Assembly: GCA_964580315.1 (NCBI GenBank)
Contig: CAZOKH010000055.1
Span: 1 to 24,622, forward strand
Origin: CAZOKH01 sp964580315
GTDB lineage: Bacteria; Chloroflexota; Anaerolineae; Anaerolineales; Anaerolineaceae
Reading direction: 5' to 3'
DNA length: 24,622 nucleotides
Shown: positions 8,104 to 14,980 of the stretch, in pieces
Layout of the letters: the number at the start of each line of letters is the position of its first letter
Numbering within the stretch: position 1 is the first letter of the stretch
Position numbers and translations under genes: made by a program
Notes under the pieces: model-generated
What the model was told of the DNA's origin: nothing
The model's input: the letters and a program-made list of their open reading frames with translations, nothing else
The model's database searches: none

Positions 8104-9252
8104 ATGAAAAAAATCCAACAAGCATTACTCACAACTGGCTTACTCTTGATGATAGCAGCTTGTTCATCTCCATCAGAGGTTGTTCAAGAAACTTCCGATG
8201 AAGCGACCGCGTTACCTGTGCATGAAAGCCCTGAGAGTGAAGAGGTAATTCTTGCGGCTCCAACCCCAACCGAGGATACCCGCTTGAAAGAGGTTTGGAT
8301 TGGCGTTCCGGCTTACCCGGAATTTGCACCCTGGGTGCTGGCGGTAGATGAGGAGCATCAAGAGGATGACTTTACTGTGCATCTCCGGGTGTTTACCAAT
8401 GAACAGGAAGCAGTTGATGCCCTGCAAGCCGGAACAATCGACCTGGCTGCGTCCAACGACCGGGCGTTTTTGAAACTGGCCGCCCGGCATGAAAACCTGC
8501 AAATGGCCGCATTGCAGAGCGTTTATTCTGGTTTTTCAGTCATGGCGCGAAAAGGCGAAGCGCGAACTTTTGAAGATATATTGAAAAATATTGAGAACAG
8601 AGACGAAGCCCTTGCAGCTACCATACGACAAATGAATGGGCGATATATCCTTGTGCCGGGCGGCTCGGCTTTTCACCCGGAGTTGGAAGCGGTTCTGCAA
8701 ATCGGCGGGTTGGATGTGAAGTCAATCTACCCGGTCAATATGGAACCGGAACCGGGCGCCAGGGCATTTCTGCAGGGAAGTGCAGCATTTTTCTCAGATG
8801 GAATTAAACAGCGCGTTTTCCTGGAAGAAAACGGTGTTCAAAATGTGATCACAGCAGGTGACCTGGGTGGAGCTACTCTGCAATTTAGCGGCTTGTTCAC
8901 CACCCGTGATTTTTTGGATAAAAACCCCGAGGTTCTTGAAAAAACCCTGCAGGTCTGGTACCGGGGCTTGGAAGTTATTGATGCTCAACCAGCCGAATCA
9001 AATGAGAAAATGGCTGCCTGGCTCAATTTGAAAACAGGTTTATCTTATCAGGCTGAAGAATTACACCAGTACCAGGAACGCGGAATACTGGTGTTCCCAG
9101 ATCGGGAGGAGTACACCGGGGCGGTTCTTTCTGAAAGCGGCGATTATTATTGGCGTGATCGTTTTGCGTTCCTTTCGGACTGGCTGATCCAGCATGGAGA
9201 AATCCAGTTGGATACATTCGATTTTGATCAAGTGGTGACTTTGGAAGAATAA
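8104..9252 (+). CDS. Solute-binding lipoprotein, NMT1/SsuA-like
   Basis: The 382-residue product is a probable extracytoplasmic solute-binding lipoprotein of an ABC importer of the nitrate/sulfonate/thiamine-precursor (NMT1/SsuA-like) type. The N-terminus is a lipoprotein signal peptide, MKKIQQALLTTGLLLMIAAC, with lipobox IAAC and lipidated Cys 20. An acidic, Ser/Pro/Glu-rich linker follows to about residue 60. The binding domain starts at VWIGVPAYPEFAPWVLA and continues with EAVDALQAGTIDLAASN and GARAFLQGSAAFFSDG, the segments by which such proteins sense low-molecular-weight ligands. The start at 8104 has GAGG 5 bases upstream and puts the signal peptide first; a frame from 8074 would precede the ribosome binding site. 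No permease or ATPase gene is adjacent, so it is an orphan here. The ligand is unknown. Confidence 0.8.
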   Translation: MKKIQQALLTTGLLLMIAACSSPSEVVQETSDEATALPVHESPESEEVILAAPTPTEDTRLKEVWIGVPAYPEFAPWVLAVDEEHQEDDFTVHLRVFTNEQEAVDALQAGTIDLAASNDRAFLKLAARHENLQMAALQSVYSGFSVMARKGEARTFEDILKNIENRDEALAATIRQMNGRYILVPGGSAFHPELEAVLQIGGLDVKSIYPVNMEPEPGARAFLQGSAAFFSDGIKQRVFLEENGVQNVITAGDLGGATLQFSGLFTTRDFLDKNPEVLEKTLQVWYRGLEVIDAQPAESNEKMAAWLNLKTGLSYQAEELHQYQERGILVFPDREEYTGAVLSESGDYYWRDRFAFLSDWLIQHGEIQLDTFDFDQVVTLEE

Positions 9253-9282
9253 AAAAACTGCGGAGGTCCTCCGCAGTTTTTT
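9252..9282. terminator. Bidirectional terminator between convergent lipoprotein genes
   Basis: A 14-base stem (9252-9265 with 9269-9282; core CTGCGGAG/CTCCGCAG, loop GTC) is flanked by an A-run on the left and a T-run on the right, so it reads as an intrinsic terminator on both strands. It begins inside the stop codon of the plus-strand gene and ends 4 bases before the minus-strand stop. Confidence 0.93.
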
Positions 9283-9285
9283 ACT

Positions 9286-10077
9286 TTAATCACATTTTTC
9301 GTTGGTACAATCTTTTTTACCGTAGGGCTGCTCAAACCCATACCAGGAATCCCAGGGGTGGGCTTCTGGCAGGGGGGGACACATTAATGTAACCGGATCG
9401 GGATATGAACCGTCAAAACATTTTTTCGGGATCCAGCCGCGTTTCATGGTAATCTTGTCGCTGCGGATTTCGTTTCCCTGCGCATCGCACAGTGAAAAAC
9501 GATAATCCACGTTCCAAAAAGGAGGATTCACTACATAGGGGTGCATTAAAACCACGGCTGCCTGGTTGGGGTTTTCTTGAGAGATTGTCAGTGGGGCATT
9601 AATCCAGGGGTCTTTGCGGGTGTCATAGACTTTCAAGATCATTCCCTCTGATGCTGCCTGGTCGAAAGTATAAACGATTGTGCAGGAGGCAGTCTCACTG
9701 GTCAGGGTTAGGCCTTCTTCTGTCATTTCTGCCGGCAAGGCTTTGTCTGGCATTTGGAATGAAGGAGATTCACCTGCCCCGGGACGGGTTTTTAAACACC
9801 AAGCCTCGATGCCGGCTGAATTGGCGGCGGGGTTTGAGGCGGCTTCGACAATTTCGCTCTCTTCAGGCGAATCGGGCGGGGTAGTGGGAAGCGGGGTGGC
9901 GGTGACAACCTTTTCAACCACCTGGGTGACGATCACGGTTTTTTCCACCACGCGAGTCACCTCAACTTCTACGGGTGCTGGCGGTTGTGCGGTGTTTGCA
10001 GCTTGAGAACAGGAAGTTAGTAGAAAAATTGCTAGGAACATAACAATACCGAAAGACAGCCTGTGTTTAAAAATCAT
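9286..10077 (-). CDS. Lipoprotein of unknown function with Val/Thr/Glu linker
   Basis: I do not recognise a specific family for this 263-residue product. It begins with a lipoprotein signal peptide (lipobox LTSC, Cys 23). Next comes a low-complexity linker at about residues 35-62 built on VTRVVEK and VTQVVEK units ending in VTATP, a style common in surface lipoproteins of Anaerolineae. A Pro/Ser/Glu/Ala-rich stretch follows. From about residue 87 there is a globular domain with several cysteines (near AWCLKTRP, TASCTIVY, RFSLCDAQG, PKKCFDGSYPD, TLMCPP and the C-terminal DCTNEKCD), consistent with disulfide bonding outside the cell. The start at 10077 has GGAGG 5 bases upstream; a longer frame reaching 10170 is rejected because it precedes this site. 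Confidence 0.8.
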   Translation of the reverse strand: MIFKHRLSFGIVMFLAIFLLTSCSQAANTAQPPAPVEVEVTRVVEKTVIVTQVVEKVVTATPLPTTPPDSPEESEIVEAASNPAANSAGIEAWCLKTRPGAGESPSFQMPDKALPAEMTEEGLTLTSETASCTIVYTFDQAASEGMILKVYDTRKDPWINAPLTISQENPNQAAVVLMHPYVVNPPFWNVDYRFSLCDAQGNEIRSDKITMKRGWIPKKCFDGSYPDPVTLMCPPLPEAHPWDSWYGFEQPYGKKDCTNEKCD

Positions 10078-10117
10078 AAATCCTCCACGATTTTGCTCGT
10101 ATGAATGCAATTGTTGA

Positions 10118-10146
10118 ATTTTATACCCGTTTTTTTTTTCTGACAA
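10118..10146 (-). promoter_or_regulatory. Candidate promoter of the cysteine-rich lipoprotein gene with A10 spacer tract
   Basis: Read on the minus strand, TTGTCA (10146-10141) and TAAAAT (10123-10118) are separated by 17 bases. The spacer contains an uninterrupted run of ten A (T10 on the plus strand, 10130-10139). Length changes in this tract would alter the -35/-10 distance. The hexamers are recognised by eye only. Confidence 0.45.
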
Positions 10147-10186
10147 ATTCAGTTTTTTCCAATGATCCAAAACGCGGGAGGATTTT

Positions 10187-10202
10187 TAGTAAAAATTTAC
10201 TA
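10187..10202. promoter_or_regulatory. Palindrome, candidate operator upstream of the mutase gene
   Basis: TAGTAAA-AA-TTTACTA is a 7-2-7 perfect dyad lying 43 bases before the presumed -10 box of the methylmalonyl-CoA mutase gene and 41 bases upstream of the -35 of the divergent lipoprotein gene. Size and symmetry fit a dimeric repressor or activator site. The regulator is unknown. Confidence 0.45.
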
Positions 10203-10220
10203 CGAATTGCATAGCGATTA

Positions 10221-10250
10221 TCAACTTATTGTTACCTTGTGTTGTATACT
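10221..10250 (+). promoter_or_regulatory. Candidate promoter of the mcm-atp cluster
   Basis: TATACT at 10245-10250 lies 32 bases before the ATG at 10283 and is a good -10 match. The best -35 at an allowed distance is TCAACT at 10221-10226 (18-base spacer), a weak match, so the promoter may need an activator. Confidence 0.35.
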
Positions 10251-10282
10251 AGAAAAGAAATCTCTCAAAGTCTGAGGTATGC

Positions 10283-11929
10283 ATGGATTTAAAATCCGAA
10301 TATTCAAGATGGGAAAAGGAAGTTTACCAACCTCTCGTTAAGCGTTTCCCTGAGAGAAAATCAGGCTTTCAAACGCCATCGGGCATCCCATTGCCCCCTG
10401 TTTCAATACCTGAAGAACGTGATTATCACAGCCAGGAAGGTTTACCTGGAGAATATCCATACACACGCGGCATCCAACCGAATATGTACCGCGGCCGATT
10501 TTGGACCATGCGCCAGTATGCCGGATATGCCACGGCTGAAGAATCGAACCGGCGTTTCCGATACCTCTTAAGCCAGGGGCAAACTGGTCTTTCTGTGGCG
10601 TTTGATCTCCCAACCCAAATTGGGTATGATGCTGACGATCCCATTGCGGTTGGCGAAGTGGGCAAGGTGGGGGTGTCGATTTGCTCCATTGATGACATGC
10701 AAATTTTGTTTAAAGATATCCCGCTGGATAAAGTTTCAACCAGCATGACCATTAATTCACCAGCGGCTGTGCTGCTGGCTATGTATATTGCGCTGGCGCG
10801 CCGCCAGGGTGTATCTGAAAAACAATTGCGCGGGACCATTCAGAATGATATTCTGAAAGAATATGTGGCGCGCGGAACGTACATTTTCCCACCGGAGCCG
10901 TCCATGCGGTTGATTACAGATATTTTCCAATATGCCAAGGAAAATGTTCCCAACTGGAATACCATCAGCATATCCGGCTATCATATCCGTGAGGCAGGCT
11001 CAACCGCGGTTCAGGAAGTGGCTTTCACCCTGGCGAATGCCGTTGCCTATGTCCAGGCGGCCTTGGATAAGGGCTTATCGATCGATGAATTCGCACCGCA
11101 ATTGTCCTTCTTTTTTAATGCTCATAATAATTTTTTGGAAGAAGTGTCAAAATTCCGGGCTGCGCGCCGCCTTTGGGCGCAAATCATGCGCGAGCGATTT
11201 GGGGCTAAAGATCCCAAGTCGATGCTTTTGCGGTTTCATACGCAGACAGCCGGCTCTACACTGACCGCGCAGCAACCTGAAAACAATGTGGTGCGGGTAA
11301 CCATTCAAGCTCTTGCGGCAGTGATGGGCGGCACGCAATCATTGCACACCAACAGCATGGATGAAGCCCTGTGGCTGCCCACTGAAAAAGCTGTGCGTGT
11401 GGCTTTGCGCACCCAACAAATCATTGCGCATGAAGCAGGGGTGGCTGACACGGTGGATCCACTGGGCGGGTCGTACGTGGTGGAATACCTGACAGACGAG
11501 ATTGAGAGGCAGGCTTCCGAGTACATTCGCAAAATTGATGAAATGGGCGGGGCGCTGAAGGCGATTGAAAATGGTTATATTCAGAATGAAATCCAGGAAT
11601 CAGCCTATCAATTCCAGAAGGCTGTTGAGAACAAGCAAGCGATTGTCGTTGGCGTAAATGAATTTGATATGGATGAGAAAATTGAACTGGAAAGCCTGGC
11701 AGTAAACCCTGAGGTTGAGAAAAACCAGATTGCTAAGCTGAACGCTTTACGGGAATCGCGTGATCAGGCCAAAGTCAGCGAATTATTGTCCCAGTTGGAT
11801 ACCTGCGCTCGAACCAGTGAGAATTTGATGCCGCTGTTCATTACATGCATGGAGAATCGGGTTACCCTGGGTGAGGTGTGCAATGTTCTGCGGAAAATCT
11901 GGGGAGAATATCAGGCAAATGCCTGGTAA
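10283..11929 (+). CDS. Methylmalonyl-CoA mutase, catalytic (large/alpha) subunit
   Basis: This is the TIM-barrel subunit of the B12-dependent enzyme that interconverts (R)-methylmalonyl-CoA and succinyl-CoA. The 548-residue product has YRGRFWTMRQYAGY near residues 69-82, whose Tyr 79 matches the substrate tyrosine of methylmalonyl-CoA mutase; isobutyryl-CoA mutase has Phe there. It also has QNDILKEYVARGTYIFPP with Arg 197, SGYHIREAG with His 234, and RFHTQTAGSTLTAQQP. Together these support methylmalonyl-CoA rather than isobutyryl- or 2-hydroxyisobutyryl-CoA as substrate. It ends after the barrel domain and lacks the cobalamin-binding DxHxxG domain, which must be a separate small subunit; that gene is not in this window. 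GAGG lies 6 bases before the ATG. The epimerase gene follows after 16 bases. Confidence 0.93.
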   Translation: MDLKSEYSRWEKEVYQPLVKRFPERKSGFQTPSGIPLPPVSIPEERDYHSQEGLPGEYPYTRGIQPNMYRGRFWTMRQYAGYATAEESNRRFRYLLSQGQTGLSVAFDLPTQIGYDADDPIAVGEVGKVGVSICSIDDMQILFKDIPLDKVSTSMTINSPAAVLLAMYIALARRQGVSEKQLRGTIQNDILKEYVARGTYIFPPEPSMRLITDIFQYAKENVPNWNTISISGYHIREAGSTAVQEVAFTLANAVAYVQAALDKGLSIDEFAPQLSFFFNAHNNFLEEVSKFRAARRLWAQIMRERFGAKDPKSMLLRFHTQTAGSTLTAQQPENNVVRVTIQALAAVMGGTQSLHTNSMDEALWLPTEKAVRVALRTQQIIAHEAGVADTVDPLGGSYVVEYLTDEIERQASEYIRKIDEMGGALKAIENGYIQNEIQESAYQFQKAVENKQAIVVGVNEFDMDEKIELESLAVNPEVEKNQIAKLNALRESRDQAKVSELLSQLDTCARTSENLMPLFITCMENRVTLGEVCNVLRKIWGEYQANAW

Positions 11930-11945
11930 AGATGACTGAGGATAA

Positions 11946-12353
11946 ATGGCAAAAATAAAAAAAATTAACCATGTTGCAATTGCAGTGAGTGATATTGAAG
12001 GTGCGCTAACATTCTGGCGTGATACCCTGGGAATACCCTTTAGCCATGTGGAAGATGTCCCCAGTCAAAAAGCCAAAGTTGCATTTTTCCCGGTTGGCGA
12101 CAGCGAGATTGAACTGGTGATGCCCACTGCCGATGACACCGGCACTGCCCGATTTTTGGCAAAAAATGGTCCGGGTATGCATCACCTTTGCCTGGAAGTG
12201 GACAACATTGAAGAAAAACTAAATGAGCTGAAACAGAAAAATGTTCAACTCATCAATGAAACGCCGCTGGTTTTGGAGGGGAGAAAAATGGCGTTTTTGC
12301 ATCCCAAGAGCACCCAGGGTGTATTAATTGAATTATATGAGATTACCAATTAG
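11946..12353 (+). CDS. mce: Methylmalonyl-CoA epimerase
   Basis: This metal-dependent enzyme of the vicinal-oxygen-chelate fold interconverts the (S) and (R) forms of methylmalonyl-CoA so that the mutase can use them. The 135-residue product has the two beta-alpha-beta-beta-beta modules. The first opens with INHVAIAVSDIE (metal ligand His 9), the second with GMHHLCLEVDNIEE (His 79/80), and it ends with GVLIELYE (Glu 129 as the last ligand). Length is typical. GAGG precedes the ATG by 5 bases. Its position between the mutase gene and atpA (10-base gap holding only the atpA ribosome binding site) implies one transcript. Confidence 0.93.
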   Translation: MAKIKKINHVAIAVSDIEGALTFWRDTLGIPFSHVEDVPSQKAKVAFFPVGDSEIELVMPTADDTGTARFLAKNGPGMHHLCLEVDNIEEKLNELKQKNVQLINETPLVLEGRKMAFLHPKSTQGVLIELYEITN

Positions 12354-12363
12354 TGGAGGGGCA

Positions 12364-14028
12364 ATGAGCGAAACCTCAATCAGCCAGATTACCAGTGAAT
12401 TGCAGCAGTCAATTATTAAGCATGAACCCCGCTATGAAGTTCGTGATTTTGGAACCGTGATCGAAGCGGGTGATGGCATTGCGCAAGTGGGTGGTTTGTC
12501 CGGAATTCGATCTCAGGAGTTGGTGGAATTTGAGAACCGGGTAATGGGAATTGCATTTAACCTGGAACAAGAGCGGGTTGGCATCATCATCCTGGGCGAT
12601 TACGGTTCGGTAACTGAGGGGATGAAAGTCCATTCAACAGGCCGAATTGCCTCTGTTCCGGTGGGACAAGCGATGATCGGCAGAGTGGTTGATGCACTGG
12701 GACAGCCCCTGGATGGCAAAGGACCGATTGCGGACATGACTTTGCGCCCCATTGAAAGGTTGGCAGCCGGTGTAATTGACCGCCAGGATGTTGATACTCC
12801 GGTTCAAACAGGCATCATTGCCATCGACTCGATGGTGCCAATTGGGCGCGGTCAGCGCCAGTTGATTATTGGAGATCGCCAGACGGGCAAAACCGCCCTG
12901 GCCATTGATACCATTATCAACCAAAAAGATAAAGATTTGATCTGTATTTATGTGGCAATTGGCCAAAAGAAGTCATCCATAGCCCGCACGATTGACATCC
13001 TGGAAAAAAACGGCGCCATGAAAAAAACCATTATCGTGGTCGCTTCGGCGGATGATACGGCAGCGCTGCAATACATCGCCCCATATTCAGGATGCGCCAT
13101 TGGTGAAGAATTTATGGACAGCGGGATGGATGCGCTGGTTGTTTATGATGATCTGACCAAACATGCCTGGGCTTACCGCCAGGTTTCCTTATTGCTCAAC
13201 CGGCCGCCGGGGCGTGAAGCCTACCCTGGAGATGTGTTCTATCTTCATTCCCGATTGCTTGAACGCGCCGCCCGCCTGGCTTACAGTTATGTGATTGTTG
13301 GGAAGGATTACCCCCATCCTTTTGCAGAGGCTGGCGATGCGGTGAATGGCAAAGTGTATAAAGGGACGGTTGCCCATGAAGAAGCCCAGCGCGAGTTGAA
13401 GGCAATGCAAGATTATGAAGCGTACAAGATCGTGAAGGTGCAAGGCACAGGCGGTTCATTGACTGCATTGCCCATCATTGAAACCACGCTAGGCGATGTA
13501 TCTGCATACGTGCCAACCAATGTGATTTCCATCACTGATGGGCAGATTTACCTGGAGTCAGAACTGTTCAATGCCGGTGTGCGACCTGCAATTAATGTAG
13601 GTATTTCCGTTTCACGGGTGGGCGGCGCCGCGCAGGTGAAAGCCATGAAAAAAGTGGCCGGCAGCCTGCGCCTGGATATGGCTGTGTATCGTGATCTGGC
13701 GGCTTTCGCCCAGTTTGGTTCCGACCTGGATAAAGCCACCCAGGCGCAGCTCAATCGCGGCAGCAGCTTACAGGAAATTCTAAAACAACCGCAATATTCC
13801 CCCATGTCGTTGGAAGAACAGGTGATCGTTCTTTTTGCCGGTACGGAGGGGTTCGCAGATCATATTCCGGCCGATAGGATTAAAAAGTGGCAGGATGATT
13901 TGTTGGCGTACGTTGAAGCGCATTCGGATTCCTTGAGGAAAATTCGCGAAACCAAAATGTTGACTGATGAATTGACCACCGAATTGCGCGGTTTGATGGA
14001 TACTTTCAACAAGACCTGGCAACAATAG
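12364..14028 (+). CDS. atpA: F1-ATPase subunit alpha (with internal insertion)
   Basis: Alpha is the non-catalytic nucleotide-binding subunit of the F1 head of ATP synthase. The 554-residue product has the Walker A motif GDRQTGKT (170-177), VVYDDLTKHAWAYRQ (259-273) and the arginine-finger region SVSRVGG (415-421). It is about 40-50 residues longer than usual. The extra sequence lies between LLERAAR and GGSLTALP, at about residues 308-355, as a charged segment (includes AEAGDAVNGK and HEEAQRELKAMQDYEAYK). The start at 12364 follows a strong GGAGGGG at 4-5 bases; a longer frame from 12328 would overlap the epimerase gene and lie ahead of this site. No atpB, atpE, atpF or atpH precedes it, so Fo and delta must be elsewhere. 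Confidence 0.96.
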   Translation: MSETSISQITSELQQSIIKHEPRYEVRDFGTVIEAGDGIAQVGGLSGIRSQELVEFENRVMGIAFNLEQERVGIIILGDYGSVTEGMKVHSTGRIASVPVGQAMIGRVVDALGQPLDGKGPIADMTLRPIERLAAGVIDRQDVDTPVQTGIIAIDSMVPIGRGQRQLIIGDRQTGKTALAIDTIINQKDKDLICIYVAIGQKKSSIARTIDILEKNGAMKKTIIVVASADDTAALQYIAPYSGCAIGEEFMDSGMDALVVYDDLTKHAWAYRQVSLLLNRPPGREAYPGDVFYLHSRLLERAARLAYSYVIVGKDYPHPFAEAGDAVNGKVYKGTVAHEEAQRELKAMQDYEAYKIVKVQGTGGSLTALPIIETTLGDVSAYVPTNVISITDGQIYLESELFNAGVRPAINVGISVSRVGGAAQVKAMKKVAGSLRLDMAVYRDLAAFAQFGSDLDKATQAQLNRGSSLQEILKQPQYSPMSLEEQVIVLFAGTEGFADHIPADRIKKWQDDLLAYVEAHSDSLRKIRETKMLTDELTTELRGLMDTFNKTWQQ

Positions 14029-14035
14029 GGCGATT

Positions 14036-14929
14036 ATGTCATCCATACATGAGGTTCGTCAGCGGATTCGGAGTGTAAAAAGTATCGCCCAGGTTACCCG
14101 GGCGTTGGAGACCGTGAGCGCGAGCAAGGTGCGCAAAGCCACCCAGGCCTATCTTTCTACACGACCGTACATTGACCGCGCATGGAAAGTTTTGGTTCAC
14201 CTTGCCCGACAGCCGGGGGGGGCTGGACATCATCCTGTCTTTAGCAGCCGGGAAAATGCGAAAAATTTGCTGGTGGTTTTTGTCAGCGGCGACCGAGGCC
14301 TGGCTGGCGCTTACAATGTGAATATCATGCGCAAAACTTTGAACTTCTTTAAGCATTTAGAATCCCCGGTTACTTATATTGCCGTGGGGGGAAAAGGGCG
14401 GGATATGCTGTTGCGCCGAAAACAAAAAATTCTGGCCGAATTCAGCAATATCCCTTCTCCGCCCAAATTCCTGGATGTATCTGCCATTGGGCATATTGCG
14501 CTGGACGAATTTTTGAAGGGTAACTTTGACGAGGTTTACCTGGCATATACCGACTATGTGAATATGTTGAAGCAAGAAACCGTTGTCCGAAAAATTTTAC
14601 CGCTTGAATGTGAATATGATTACAACACAAAATCTTATAATCTGACGCATCCAACGAAGGCTGTTTTTACCTATGAGCCCAGCAGTGAAGATATTCTGGA
14701 TTCGATAGTGCCGCGTTTTATATCACTCCAGGTACATGAGGCAATTTTATCTTCACAGGCCAGTGAACATGCCGCCAGGATGGTGGCAATGCGCAACGCC
14801 TCTCAAAATGCCAGAAAATTGATCACCAGCCTGCAATTGGAATACAACAAAATCCGGCAGCAAGGGATTACCAACGATATTCTTGATATCGCGGGTGGTG
14901 CAAGCGCACAAAAGAAAATCAGGAAATAA
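14036..14929 (+). CDS. atpG: F1-ATPase subunit gamma
   Basis: Gamma is the rotating central stalk that couples proton or sodium flow to catalysis. The 297-residue product has the conserved N-terminal coiled-coil helix (IRSVKSIAQVTRALETVSASKVRKA), the SGDRGLAGAYN motif near residues 84-94, and the C-terminal helix with SEHAARMVAMRNASQNA and LEYNKIRQQGITNDILDI. It starts 7 bases after the atpA stop, with only a weak AGGG ahead, so coupling to atpA is likely. A run of eight G at 14215-14222 lies inside the gene (residues PGGAG). Confidence 0.95.
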   Translation: MSSIHEVRQRIRSVKSIAQVTRALETVSASKVRKATQAYLSTRPYIDRAWKVLVHLARQPGGAGHHPVFSSRENAKNLLVVFVSGDRGLAGAYNVNIMRKTLNFFKHLESPVTYIAVGGKGRDMLLRRKQKILAEFSNIPSPPKFLDVSAIGHIALDEFLKGNFDEVYLAYTDYVNMLKQETVVRKILPLECEYDYNTKSYNLTHPTKAVFTYEPSSEDILDSIVPRFISLQVHEAILSSQASEHAARMVAMRNASQNARKLITSLQLEYNKIRQQGITNDILDIAGGASAQKKIRK

Positions 14930-14980
14930 GGCGCTAATTATTGTGGATAATGATCGTTTGACGACCAGGAGCAAGATCGT

